Assembly (NCBI RefSeq): GCF_000620045.1
Contig: NZ_JHVH01000021.1
Location: 1 to 64,000, forward strand
Direction of reading: 5' to 3'
Length of the DNA: 64,000 nucleotides
Origin: Halomonas halodenitrificans DSM 735
GTDB lineage: Bacteria > Pseudomonadota > Gammaproteobacteria > Pseudomonadales > Halomonadaceae
A model generated the notes under the pieces. The model searched no databases and was not told the origin of the DNA. It worked only from the letters and a program-made list of their open reading frames with translations. Of this stretch, positions 22,847 to 31,266 are shown piece after piece. Each line of letters begins with the position of its first letter. Within the stretch, counting starts at the first letter, position 1. The position numbers were made by a program, and so were the translations under genes.

Positions 22847-23075
22847 CGTCGTATGAGACAGGTGGCCAACTAACCAAGCTGGCCTGGGACTAATGAACCT
22901 CGAACCCCGACTGTTGATGATGCAGTGTGAGCCGTATAGGCGGGATGGGGCGTATTCGTCTCGCGAGGTGCGAATACTTTGGGGGATTGAGCGTTGATGC
23001 TCAAAGGGCGTTGCGTGATGACCGTCAGCAACCAACGGGGTACATGTTCCATTATTGAGCCTACCCCTTTCACGG

Positions 23076-25073
23076 TCAAGGCGATGGAGCCTTACGCCGG
23101 CTGCCAGCGCCTTTCCTGGGCGCCCTGTCGCGCAACAGGCCACGGCACTCCGGATAGCGCGAGCATCCCCAGAAAGCACCGTACTGGCCCTGACGCTTGC
23201 GCATGGGCGCCTGGCACTCCGGGCACGCCTTGCTCTCTTGCTGAGGCATCGTCACCGTGGACTCCCTCGCATGATGCACCAGCTTCTCCACCATGCTGGT
23301 CTGACGTGTCATAAAGTCCTCTAGTGCCAGGCGTCCTGCCGCAACATCATCCAGCGCCTGCTCCCAGAGCGCCGTCATCCCGGGGTTGGTGATGACGGAA
23401 GGCAACGCATCGATCAGCTGCTGGCCGGTCGGTGTCGAGACCAGGGCACGCTTCTGCCGTTTCATGAAGCCACGCTTCAACAGCGTTTCGATGATGCCGG
23501 CCCGCGTTGCCTCGGTACCGATTCCGGCAGTCTCCTTGAGGCGAGCCTTCAGGCGCTCATCTGTCACGAAGCGAGCTGCATGCTTCATGGCGGCGATCAG
23601 CGTGCCCTCGGTGAAGGCCTTGGGCGGTGTGGTCCGCTTGGACAGCACCTCGAGGTGCCGGGCCTGACAGGGTTCGCCCTCGCTGACCGGCGGCAGCGGT
23701 GGCACTCCCTGCTCCTTCTCACTGCTCTCTTCTGCCGCCATCCGGGTAAAGAGTACGCGCCATCCCTCCACAAGCACCTGGCGCCCCGAGGCTACAAACA
23801 CTTCCCCCTCCAAGCCTACCCGCACCTCGGTCTGATCATACGCGTGAGCCGGCAGAAACTGGGCCAGGTAGTGGCGACGGATCAAGTCATAGACATTGTG
23901 TTCGGCATCGCTCAGCTTGATCATATCGCATGTTGCCGTCGGGATGATGCCGTGGTGGGCGGTGATCTTGCTATCGTTCCAGACACGGCTCTTGCGATTC
24001 GTGTCCAGAAGCTGGCGAAGCGGCGACAGCGCCTCGTCCGAGTGCAGCAGCATCGTCACGATGCGGTCGGCATCCTCAAGCTGCGACTCCGGCAGATACC
24101 GACAGTCGGTGCGCGGGTAGCTTGTGGCCTTGTGAACTTCATAGAGTGACTGGGCAATATCCAGTACCTGCTGGGCGCCGTAACCAAAGCGTCGTGAGGC
24201 TTCCTGTTGCAGTGATGACAGATCCATCACCAGCGGCGCGGTCTCCTTCTTGCGGCTCGTTTCAAGATGGTTGACACTCCCCTGCTGCCCGGTAACTCGC
24301 TGAGCCAGCGACCGGGCGGCTGCCTCGCTGATACAGCGCCCTGCGACATCCTGGATCGAGGCGTCATGCGGCTGCCACTTAGCCTGAAAGGTCCCACCAG
24401 CCACCTGCAAGTGAGCCACGACTTCCCAGAAGGGTTGGGGCACGAAGTTCGCAATCTCACGGTCGCGATCCACGACCAGTCGTAGTGCAGGCGTCTGCAC
24501 ACGCCCCACCGAGAGTACACCCTGATACCCCTGCCGCTGGGCCAGCAGCGTATAGGCCCGGGTCAGATTCATCCCGACCAGCCAGTCGGCCCGGCTACGC
24601 CCAAGCCCAGCCAGATATAGCGGGTAGGTCACCTCTCCCGGTCTGATACTGGTCAACGCCTTGCGAATCGAGGCGTCGTCCAGGGCCGAGAGCCACAGGC
24701 GGGCAACCCTTCCCCTATAACCACAGTAATCCAGCAGCTCACGGGCAATGGTTTCCCCTTCCCGGTCGGCGTCGGTGGCCACCACCACCTCGGTCGCCTG
24801 GCCCAGCAGCTTCTTCACCACGCTGAACTGCTTGCGGCTGCTCTTCTTGATTTCCATCTTCCAGGTTGAAGGCAGAATCGGCAGTGTTTCCAGGGACCAA
24901 CGCTTTAGCGCCGGCTCGTACTGCTCCGGTGGGGCCTGCTCGAGCAAATGTCCGAATCCCCAGGTCACGACACTGCCTTCCCCCTTCAGGAAGCCCTCAC
25001 TGCGCTTCCCGGCGCCTATCACACGAGCGATATCTCGAGCCTGTGAGGGCTTCTCGCACAGAAACAAACGCAT
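23076..25073 (-). CDS. topB: DNA topoisomerase III
   Basis: This 665-residue type IA topoisomerase has the TOPRIM motif VEKPSQ-like LCEKPSQ at the start, DADREGE at about residue 101, and LSVGRVQTP near 190. The catalytic tyrosine is in SYPRTDCRYLPES at about residue 317. A C-terminal zinc ribbon (CPEC at about 625, then GCSRYPECRG) is present. It separates single-strand-linked DNA, useful during ICE replication and transfer. ICEs of this type usually carry their own topB near ssb. The ATG follows GAGGTGAGCC. Confidence 0.94.
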   Translation of the reverse strand: MRLFLCEKPSQARDIARVIGAGKRSEGFLKGEGSVVTWGFGHLLEQAPPEQYEPALKRWSLETLPILPSTWKMEIKKSSRKQFSVVKKLLGQATEVVVATDADREGETIARELLDYCGYRGRVARLWLSALDDASIRKALTSIRPGEVTYPLYLAGLGRSRADWLVGMNLTRAYTLLAQRQGYQGVLSVGRVQTPALRLVVDRDREIANFVPQPFWEVVAHLQVAGGTFQAKWQPHDASIQDVAGRCISEAAARSLAQRVTGQQGSVNHLETSRKKETAPLVMDLSSLQQEASRRFGYGAQQVLDIAQSLYEVHKATSYPRTDCRYLPESQLEDADRIVTMLLHSDEALSPLRQLLDTNRKSRVWNDSKITAHHGIIPTATCDMIKLSDAEHNVYDLIRRHYLAQFLPAHAYDQTEVRVGLEGEVFVASGRQVLVEGWRVLFTRMAAEESSEKEQGVPPLPPVSEGEPCQARHLEVLSKRTTPPKAFTEGTLIAAMKHAARFVTDERLKARLKETAGIGTEATRAGIIETLLKRGFMKRQKRALVSTPTGQQLIDALPSVITNPGMTALWEQALDDVAAGRLALEDFMTRQTSMVEKLVHHARESTVTMPQQESKACPECQAPMRKRQGQYGAFWGCSRYPECRGLLRDRAPRKGAGSRRKAPSP

Positions 25074-25147
25074 TGGCTCACCTCTCTCATGAACATAGCG
25101 AGCAGCTTGGCAAGCTCATCAAAGAGACCGAACAAAGAAGGAAGACG

Positions 25148-25564
25148 TCAATCCTGGTTGTTTACAACACTCTCGTTCTCTTCAGGATGCTGGATGCCCT
25201 GGGGAGAATTCATGCTTACCTGAGCCACTCGGTGAGGCAAGATAGCCACCCGTTCTGCCTGCACCTTGAACGCCGTGCGCGTCTCGCCATTCTGCTCCCA
25301 GCTGTCCTGAACCATCTTGCCTACCACCACGATCCGCATACCTCGCTGATACAGTCGAGACCAGCGCTCGGCGTCGCGGTGCCACCACTCCACATCTGCC
25401 CAGAAACCGCCACGATCCACGACCTCTCCGTCCTTGGGGACGAGGTTATCGAATCGCACATTGAGCCTGAGCAACGTGCGGGGTGGCTGATTATCACGCA
25501 CTGGAAAAGTCCGAACCTCCGGATCGCTGCCGATATTCCCCTCGCCGTAGAAGCGCGTGCCCAT
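25148..25564 (-). CDS. ssb: ICE-encoded single-stranded DNA-binding protein
   Basis: This 138-residue protein has an OB-fold with GTRFYGEGNIGSDPEVR, FWADVEWWHRDAERW and GMRIVVVGKMVQDSW, matching the ICE-type SSB family, which differs from chromosomal SSB in its core. The C-terminus lacks the usual DDIPF-like tip and ends in NNQD. It would coat the ICE single strand during rolling-circle replication and transfer. AAGGAG precedes the ATG. In ICEclc the equivalent ssb is co-transcribed with the regulator inrR just upstream. Confidence 0.9.
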   Translation of the reverse strand: MGTRFYGEGNIGSDPEVRTFPVRDNQPPRTLLRLNVRFDNLVPKDGEVVDRGGFWADVEWWHRDAERWSRLYQRGMRIVVVGKMVQDSWEQNGETRTAFKVQAERVAILPHRVAQVSMNSPQGIQHPEENESVVNNQD

Positions 25565-25582
25565 GAGAATTCTCCTTGATCG

Positions 25583-26041
25583 TTATCGCTGAAAAGAGAC
25601 CGCATACTCGATATCCGACAGTGCCTTGCCAATTCGCTTGATCGCCCCGTTGATGGTGGCCGCCTTGGCATTGAACACGCAGCGCCTGACCTCCAGGTCA
25701 ATGATCGACTGCCGTATCGACTCGGGGATATCGTCTCGCGAAAGAAAGGCCTCCAGCAGCCAAAGCCCCATGCTCTTCTGCTTGTTATCACGCCACTGCA
25801 GGGTTCTGGCAGGAATGCCTGACTTACCCCATGGGGTCAGCCAAAGACCACTCGACCGCAGCAAGCCGCCATTCGCTTGCGATGCCATATCGATCGCCTC
25901 TTGCCGTGCTGCTCTTGCCGATACTTCCAGCTCATCACGGAGTCGAATCAGCTCCCCCTTACCCTTAAAGGGTTTTAAAAAACCCTTTGCGTAACTATTG
26001 AATGTGTCATTGCCGTAGCTATTCGATGCGCTGCTCACCAT
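25583..26041 (-). CDS. DUF3158-family ICE protein (InrR position)
   Basis: This 152-residue protein begins with a serine/asparagine-rich stretch, then KGFLKPFKGKGELIRLRDELE, a hallmark of DUF3158. Helical C-terminal segments (SIRQSIIDLEVRRCVFNAKAATINGAIKRI) follow. By place, immediately upstream of ssb, it corresponds to inrR of ICEclc, an activator of integrase expression and transfer competence. That equivalence is inferred from position and family. The ribosome site is weak. The first copy of the palindrome array stands only 15 bases before the ATG at 26041. Confidence 0.8.
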   Translation of the reverse strand: MVSSASNSYGNDTFNSYAKGFLKPFKGKGELIRLRDELEVSARAARQEAIDMASQANGGLLRSSGLWLTPWGKSGIPARTLQWRDNKQKSMGLWLLEAFLSRDDIPESIRQSIIDLEVRRCVFNAKAATINGAIKRIGKALSDIEYAVSFQR

Positions 26042-26050
26042 GCCCCCATG

Positions 26051-26273
26051 CTCTCTGTGATTACAGTGGAATCACCCCGAGAGGCTCCCTCGGCACGCCA
26101 CCCAGGTGATTACAGTGGAATCACCTCCAGGAGACTCCCCCGGCATGGCCCCCAGGTGATTACAGTGGAATCACTTCCGGGAGACTCCCTCGGCATCGCA
26201 CCCAGGTGATTACAGTGGAATCACTCCTGGGAGACTCCTCGGCACCTCGCCCATGTGATTCCAGTGGAATCAC
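26051..26273. repeat. Tandem array of five 19-bp palindromes at 50-bp period, likely operator or iteron array
   Basis: Copies lie at 26057-26075, 26106-26124, 26156-26174, 26206-26224 and 26255-26273. Copies 1-4 read GTGATTACAGTGGAATCAC. Copy 5 reads GTGATTCCAGTGGAATCAC and is a perfect palindrome with 9-bp arms around one central base. The units are about 50 bp (49 at each end), and each of the first four contains a second small inverted repeat (GGGAGACTCCC type). The array fills the gap between the TIGR03761 gene and DUF3158-ssb. Confidence 0.9.
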
Positions 26274-26290
26274 CATGAAAGAATTTTTCG

Positions 26291-27019
26291 CTACTCTTCA
26301 GCGGAAGCCGGCGGGGTACCTTTCGGCCCGTCTTCGCTAGTGGGCGCCCTGGCCTCCGCCGTCCTGGCAATCGGCGGTGCAAATTCGCTGCGTCTCTTGC
26401 CGGAGAGCACATCATCAGGCAGTACACCGAATTTCTCGATGGCATCTCGGGCCTTGGCATTGTTGGCAGCGAAATCGTCCCGGGTGGCACCGCTGAAGCC
26501 TGGGTACTTCTGGGTGCTCGCGCACAGGCTGCGCAGAAGATGACCGCCCAGCCGGACGTACTCTTCCATCTGTCGCCGGCCAATCAGGGCAATATGGTGA
26601 GCAAGCATGACGCGCCTGACGAAGCGATCGAAGTCGATCAGCAGGCGCAGAGCGAGCCAGCCATGCTGCCCGCCGGTATAGACGGGGAGCTTCAAGGGCT
26701 GCTGGTTGAGGTTCTCTTCTACATTCAGCTCCGGTGGCAGCTGTGCCATCAGGCTATCCAGCTCCTGGAGACGTTGATCCAGTTGAGTACGCGTGTCGGC
26801 AAGCTTGTCATCCAGCTGCAACAGCCAATGATCTGCATAGGGGTCGTCCTTGGCTGCGTTCTGCTTGATCGCGCCGCAGATCAGCAGGAACTGCCGCATG
26901 CCGATGATCTGTGGGCGACCCGTCTCGACTCCTCGGCCCTTCCAGATTCGTGCTGCATGGTGGGTATGAAGCGTCAGCTCGACCTTGCTGCGTAGTGCTC
27001 CCAGACGATCAACGGCCAT
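26291..27019 (-). CDS. ICE protein TIGR03761 (DUF1845)
   Basis: This 242-residue protein has the family start motif LHTHHAARIWKGRG near residue 17. It continues with LLICGAIKQNAAKDDPYADHWLLQLDDKL, coiled helical stretches, and LIDFDRFVRRVMLAHHIALIGRR. TIGR03761 proteins occur only in this ICE class, between STY4528 and ssb genes. Function is unknown; presence of the conserved Arg/Asp motifs suggests interaction with nucleic acid or a DNA-processing partner (inference). The C-terminal 25 residues are low complexity. Confidence 0.88.
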   Translation of the reverse strand: MAVDRLGALRSKVELTLHTHHAARIWKGRGVETGRPQIIGMRQFLLICGAIKQNAAKDDPYADHWLLQLDDKLADTRTQLDQRLQELDSLMAQLPPELNVEENLNQQPLKLPVYTGGQHGWLALRLLIDFDRFVRRVMLAHHIALIGRRQMEEYVRLGGHLLRSLCASTQKYPGFSGATRDDFAANNAKARDAIEKFGVLPDDVLSGKRRSEFAPPIARTAEARAPTSEDGPKGTPPASAEE

Positions 27020-27101
27020 GTCGCGTTGTCCTCATGCTGATGTGTGCCCGCGGTATGGCAGACACTGTCAATCAGTTGATGCCGGGAGAATAGGAGAATC
27101 G

Positions 27102-28469
27102 TTAATGGCTGCTGAGTGGTTTTTCCCCGCCTGAAGGCCATAAGCCCAGCGAGCGTAGGCACTGTTCTCGCGCTGCTTGGGCTTCCTCAGGTGAGGTGGT
27201 ACCCACCTCGGTGCTCGATGGCGCCGAGGCCTGTGGGGATGGCGATACAATCCTTTGAACCGCCGGCTGCTTTACGGCGGCAGCAGGGCTCTGCTGCGCC
27301 ATCCCCGTCCGGCGCTCCGCCTGCGCCTGGGCATAACCGGTCACCACGAACTCGCCGCTGATGGCCCGCTTGATCAGCCCTCGCAGGAAGCCTTTGGGGT
27401 TTCGCACCGAGCCACCGCTCACACGTCCTGCCGCCTCATCGAGAATCGCCTGTTGGGTGTCGCCGGCCAGATCCGCCATCAGAAGCTGGATCGCCTGACG
27501 TTCGCTCCCATCCATCGAGAGACATGCCGGCCAGTGCAGGCTCACGGCTGAGGTACTTGTAGGTTTTACACAGTGTGAAGTACGTACTGTACGGGAAGAA
27601 CTATCCGAGTTTTCGTCGAGAACTGTCCCGATAGCCAGGTAAGCTTTTGATTCTAGACTTGGTTCTCTCTGAAAACCCGGGGGACTCTCTCTGCTGACCC
27701 GGCCGGGTTCTTGCTGAGAACTTGGCACCGGGACTTGGTTTCCTCCCTGGTTCTTCTGCTCACTCGCGCTGGAGAACTGTGTGTCCTGACGCTTAACCGA
27801 TGAAGTGTCCCTGGTATTTTGGGAACGAGATACCAGGGTCTCGAGACGCGTTGGCAGCTCATGCAGGGCCCCGGCCTCCTGGAGCTCCTCGAACACCATG
27901 GCAGCGACGGTCTTGACCACCTTGTTCTGGTGATCCAGGCAGCGGCAGACATACTCCACGTAGTCGGCATCCAGCACCGAAGCTTCCGCGGGCGATAGCG
28001 GTTCGTCGTGCAGGATATAGACGTTGCCGATGATGCGACCGTTCTGGGTGTTGCGCGCCCGATGGCCGAGACTGACCCAGCGAGTCAGGCGCAGAACAGC
28101 GATAACGCGGGCGACCGTGGCCCTCGAAGCCTTCTGGCCCGGAGCTCCCCGCAGCAAGGGCTGCAGCTCATCATAGGTCGGCACCGCGGTGGTTCGGTCC
28201 GGATTGACCAGCATCCGCATCATCTGCCAGCCCAGCTTGTCGACGTGCCCGAGGCGAGGGTCCAGCAGCAGCGCCCGTGGTACGGTCTCATGAGGGTTTC
28301 CGAAGAACAGCAGGCCATCAAGATCTGATGCTGACGCTCCAGACCTCCCCGTCTCACTGTTCACAATGTCAGACGCCGGGGGCTCGCCCCGGCGCAGGGT
28401 CATCTCGGAGGCCGCATGGCCAATCAGGCGGTCCAGCCCCTTCCGAGTGGCATCACGCAGCTGCACCAT
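27102..28469 (-). CDS. STY4528-family ICE replication protein
   Basis: This 455-residue protein has an N-terminal half with LLLDPRLGHVDKLGWQMMRML, and a winged helix-turn-helix-like region TVPTYDELQPLL...SRATVARVIAVLRLTRWVSL (about residues 95-135), as in the STY4528 replication proteins of pathogenicity islands. A long Ser/Gln-rich linker (about 205-300) separates it from a C-terminal helical block with NPKGFLRGLIKRAISGEF. The ATG at 28469 overlaps the upstream stop (ATGA). It may act as an ICE replication initiator together with the DnaB-like helicase; unproven here. Confidence 0.83.
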   Translation of the reverse strand: MVQLRDATRKGLDRLIGHAASEMTLRRGEPPASDIVNSETGRSGASASDLDGLLFFGNPHETVPRALLLDPRLGHVDKLGWQMMRMLVNPDRTTAVPTYDELQPLLRGAPGQKASRATVARVIAVLRLTRWVSLGHRARNTQNGRIIGNVYILHDEPLSPAEASVLDADYVEYVCRCLDHQNKVVKTVAAMVFEELQEAGALHELPTRLETLVSRSQNTRDTSSVKRQDTQFSSASEQKNQGGNQVPVPSSQQEPGRVSRESPPGFQREPSLESKAYLAIGTVLDENSDSSSRTVRTSHCVKPTSTSAVSLHWPACLSMDGSERQAIQLLMADLAGDTQQAILDEAAGRVSGGSVRNPKGFLRGLIKRAISGEFVVTGYAQAQAERRTGMAQQSPAAAVKQPAVQRIVSPSPQASAPSSTEVGTTSPEEAQAAREQCLRSLGLWPSGGEKPLSSH

Positions 28470-29071
28470 CACCGCCCTCCCTCAGGAGACGTCCACTCTT
28501 CGGTCGGAGGCGCCGTGCGCGGCTGGCCGGGGTCGCCCCACTGCTTGATCAGATGCCACACCACCGCCAGCGGGATCTCGGTTTCCTCGGCCAGGGTGAC
28601 CATGCCCTGCAGATCGTCTTCCGCCTTGGGGTCCAGAGCAATGTGCTGCCAGCGCTCCCAGGCATCATGCTCTACCTGCTCCGATGGCATCGCCAGACGA
28701 CCTTGGCGCGGTGCTATGCCCAGCAGCTGGCGACGAGTCGAGCAGTCGTTGCCGGTCAGACCGAAGAAGGCTCCCATCATGCTGACACTGGCCCCCAGCC
28801 TCAGGCAGCGATCAATCAAGGTCTCACGATCCTGGTCACGATCGATGCGTGCCAGAACACCACGCAGGGCGGCATGGTCCACAGAAAAACGTGCCACCAC
28901 CGGCCCTGCGCAGGCCAGCGAGTCGATATCGCTCGCTCTCAGCCGTCGCAAGGTGCGTAGCTCATCCTCGCTGAAACCGAGGGCCAGCGCTCGGCGCATA
29001 TTGCCCTCCCGAAGAAACCCCATGACCTGGCTGAGCAGCGCCTGATTCAAGTTTGCGGATGAAGAGCTCAT
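28469..29071 (-). CDS. DUF2857 protein, BisC-like (FlhC-related) regulator
   Basis: This 200-residue protein has the DUF2857 motifs NMRRALALGFSEDELRTLRRLRASDIDSLA, then DRETLIDRCLRLGASVSMMGAFFGLT, which resembles the FlhC-like helix-turn-helix part. In ICEclc the DUF2857 protein BisC joins the ParB-domain protein BisD to form a FlhDC-like activator of the transfer-competence genes. Gene order (ParB-like gene, then this gene, 3 bp apart) matches that pair. The orthology is inference from order and family. GGAG precedes the ATG by 8 bases. Confidence 0.82.
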   Translation of the reverse strand: MSSSSANLNQALLSQVMGFLREGNMRRALALGFSEDELRTLRRLRASDIDSLACAGPVVARFSVDHAALRGVLARIDRDQDRETLIDRCLRLGASVSMMGAFFGLTGNDCSTRRQLLGIAPRQGRLAMPSEQVEHDAWERWQHIALDPKAEDDLQGMVTLAEETEIPLAVVWHLIKQWGDPGQPRTAPPTEEWTSPEGGR

Positions 29072-29073
29072 GA

Positions 29074-30954
29074 CTAGGTCTCCTGCTGTCCCTGAAGATG
29101 TTCACGAAGGCGGCGGATCAACCGCACCAGACGAAAGAAACGAAGCAGTACCGAGTCGTCCCAGGCACTCTCATCGCCCTCTTCCCGATGGGTGCCAAGC
29201 AGCGCTCCCCATAGGGTGGCATCCGCGGGGTACTCGGGATTGAGCTCACCGCGAAGGCTCGCCAGCGCCTGCCAGGCGATGCGTGAACGACGGTCGGCGG
29301 AATCCGGCAACGGGTTGAGGTCGAAGCCGATACTCTCGTCATCGGCGACCACCACATCGCTGCCGCCGAAGCCACCCCAACGCGCAATCACCTGCACCAG
29401 TTCACGGATACGAATACGCAAAGAGCGGGGCTCATCCTCTACCCCCTCGATAAACCAGACGTCGGCAATGGGTGGGGTAATCTCGCCGGAGAGTACCGGT
29501 GCCGCCAGAGGGGCCAGCTGCTCGAAGTCGAAGCTCGGCACCCCGAGCTCGCTGGCCAGATGGTGGCGATAGCCGCGCTTTCCCGGGCTCTCTTCCCAGC
29601 TGGACTGAGTCAGCCCCTCCAGACGGGCGCCCCGTTCAACTTCTGTCCGAGCGGCCCCCTCTGGCCAGTCGACCGCCTCCTCTGCGGCCGCGGCCATGAG
29701 TACAGGCCCAGGTTCCGAGACTGGCTCACCAAACTCAGGCATTACAGCGGACTGCGATTCGCTCAGCCGCTTCTTTTCACGCTCCAGCGCGGCAACCTGC
29801 TCACGAAGTCGGAGCAACTCGGCACTCTCCACCCTCTCGCCATCGGCAGGCGCCTCTCTACCAAGAGTTCGCGGCGATGGCAGCTGCTCTACTTGTGGTT
29901 CAGAGCCAGGCACGGGGTTCTGTGCCTTCGACGCACTATCTGCAGAGGAATCGGCAGCGCTATCAGGTAGCGGTGGATAGAGTGAGGGCGGCTGGGCATC
30001 AGGATCGCGCATCTGCTGTAATTCAACGTCCAGTGCCTCGAAGGCTTGGTGCTCTTCCAGGTCCCAGCGGCGCTTGCGATAGGTGACGATATTGTCGAGC
30101 GTCAGTTCACAGATGTTGAAATGGACCCCGGTATCATCCGACAACATTCCGCACAGCCGATCCACCACGATGCTCCAGTTCATCTCGGTCTGGCCCTCGT
30201 CATCGAACCAGGCCATGGTCTGGTGCCAGGCTTCGGCAAAGCCTTCGGGTGCGACTTCTTCGGTACAGCGCTCCCAGATCAGCCGGCAGGCTTCCCGGTA
30301 GCTGATCAGTTTCTCGACCTGTGGCCGCCCCAGGCCGCTGTAAAGGGTATTGGGCAGTGTGGGCAGCAGGTGCTCGACGGTGTAGAGCATCTTGCTGATG
30401 TGACTCTGGGCAACCTGATAGCCATCCTCGGCAAGGCGCTTGACCAGCTCACGCTGCGAGAGTGTGTCACTGCTCTCTTCCTCATACATCACCTTGGCAT
30501 CCACCACGCCCTTGGCACGCTCGATCCAGAGTAGCTGGCCACGATTGTCGTTCTCGCTGAGATGCCCCGTCAGCATCTTTACTTCCGACTGCCAGGGTCT
30601 GTAGAGGGCATAGAAGGCATGGAAGTGCGAGTCACCGGTCTCCTCATAGAGCTCGCGCAGGATCTGCAGGCGGGTATTGCCTCCATCACAGATCGTGTAT
30701 TGCTTCTCGCCCGGTCGCTGGGTAACAGGTGGCTTATGCTTGAGACCCGCAGCGCGGATCGACGCCTTGATCTCCTCGTACTTGGGGTTCTGTACCTGCC
30801 GGGGGTTGTGCTCGTAGGGCTTGAGCATATCCAGCGTGACCCAGACGGCCATCTCCTGATCGGGTGGTGTCACGGCTTCCACGGGCTGCCCCTGACGCCT
30901 GGGGCCCGGCTGCATCAAGCGTTCGCGAAGCTGCTGGTCGGTAGGACGTTTCAT
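29074..30954 (-). CDS. ParB-domain protein TIGR03764, BisD-like
   Basis: This 626-residue protein has an N-terminal ParB/Srx-like nuclease fold (about residues 35-140: VTLDMLKPYEHNPRQVQNPKYEEI, then VTQRPGEKQYTICDGGNTRL). A helix-turn-helix with GYQVAQSHISKMLYTVEH is at about 175-195. A long disordered Pro/Glu-rich middle and a C-terminal domain with ELVQVIARWGGFGGSDVVVADD follow. It belongs to the ICE-specific ParB family, whose ICEclc member BisD is part of an autoregulated activator. The solitary palindrome at 31015-31033 lies about 60 bp upstream of its ATG. Confidence 0.88.
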   Translation of the reverse strand: MKRPTDQQLRERLMQPGPRRQGQPVEAVTPPDQEMAVWVTLDMLKPYEHNPRQVQNPKYEEIKASIRAAGLKHKPPVTQRPGEKQYTICDGGNTRLQILRELYEETGDSHFHAFYALYRPWQSEVKMLTGHLSENDNRGQLLWIERAKGVVDAKVMYEEESSDTLSQRELVKRLAEDGYQVAQSHISKMLYTVEHLLPTLPNTLYSGLGRPQVEKLISYREACRLIWERCTEEVAPEGFAEAWHQTMAWFDDEGQTEMNWSIVVDRLCGMLSDDTGVHFNICELTLDNIVTYRKRRWDLEEHQAFEALDVELQQMRDPDAQPPSLYPPLPDSAADSSADSASKAQNPVPGSEPQVEQLPSPRTLGREAPADGERVESAELLRLREQVAALEREKKRLSESQSAVMPEFGEPVSEPGPVLMAAAAEEAVDWPEGAARTEVERGARLEGLTQSSWEESPGKRGYRHHLASELGVPSFDFEQLAPLAAPVLSGEITPPIADVWFIEGVEDEPRSLRIRIRELVQVIARWGGFGGSDVVVADDESIGFDLNPLPDSADRRSRIAWQALASLRGELNPEYPADATLWGALLGTHREEGDESAWDDSVLLRFFRLVRLIRRLREHLQGQQET

Positions 30955-31014
30955 TGACTGATTTCCTTGGTGACGGTGCTGACAGAAGCGATGCCGGCGG
31001 CCGGCATCTGACTG

Positions 31015-31033
31015 CTGATGACAGTGGAATCAC
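31015..31033. promoter_or_regulatory. Sixth, solitary copy of the ICE 19-bp palindrome upstream of the ParB-like gene
   Basis: This copy (CTGATGACAGTGGAATCAC) matches copies 1-4 of the 26-kb array at 17 of 19 bases. It lies about 60 bp before the start codon of the ParB-like (BisD-like) gene and overlaps the stop codon of the HicA-like gene. Such placement fits an operator for the ParB-like gene. Confidence 0.7.
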
Positions 31034-31266
31034 TCGTCATGACGGCACCTCTGCTGCCACTCCGCCCGGCGCAGCTGGGAACGTGCATTCAGCTCGGCCC
31101 GGCGATCCTTGGTGGTGAAGGAAGTGAAGACCGGGGCACAGCCCGGCTTGCTGAATCTCAGGTGCCCACCGCTGGTACGCTGCACTTCCCAGCCACGAGT
31201 TGCGGCATAGCGCACCAGACGCTGCATCCCCTTGCATCCACGTGCTGCTGAGAGCGACTTATTCAT
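31030..31266 (-). CDS. HicA-like small protein, no HicB partner adjacent
   Basis: This 78-residue basic protein has the HicA/YcfA-type core: GMQRLVRYAATRGWEVQRTSGGHLRFSKPG. The histidine in SGGHLRF is at the place of the HicA catalytic histidine, followed by a C-terminal helix RAELNARSQLRRAEWQQ. HicA toxins are mRNA-interfering dsRNA-binding-fold nucleases. No HicB antitoxin gene is next to it, so it may be a non-toxic ICE protein. It overlaps the DUF7673-like gene by 8 bp, and its stop overlaps a palindrome. Confidence 0.7.
   Translation of the reverse strand: MNKSLSAARGCKGMQRLVRYAATRGWEVQRTSGGHLRFSKPGCAPVFTSFTTKDRRAELNARSQLRRAEWQQRCRHDE

Larger units (their letters stand above)
22264..23075. 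other. 812-bp non-coding stretch rich in inverted repeats between topB and the Cys-rich gene
   Basis: No frame here shows convincing coding character. Inverted repeats are dense: CCAGGGGG/CCCCCTGG (22283-22302), a 10-bp long-range pair TGGCATCCTG (22333-22342) with CAGGATGCCA (22422-22431), GGCCTCG/CGAGGCC (22354-22379) and TGGCG/CGCCA (22388-22400) nested inside it, GTCTCG/CGAGAC (22436-22459), and GCTGCC/GGCAGC (22497-22517). A long hairpin lies at 22802-22846. The layout suggests a folded RNA leader or a single-strand DNA origin. Confidence 0.6.

Noticed and set aside
22323-23075. Several open frames in the gap after topB, on both strands
   Set aside because: They cross the hairpins, lack ribosome sites and have no recognisable protein character.
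26051-26273. CRISPR-like look (19-bp repeats with about 31-bp intervals)
   Set aside because: The intervals resemble each other (each holds a GGAGACTCCC-type core), the repeat is a short palindrome, and no cas genes are present.
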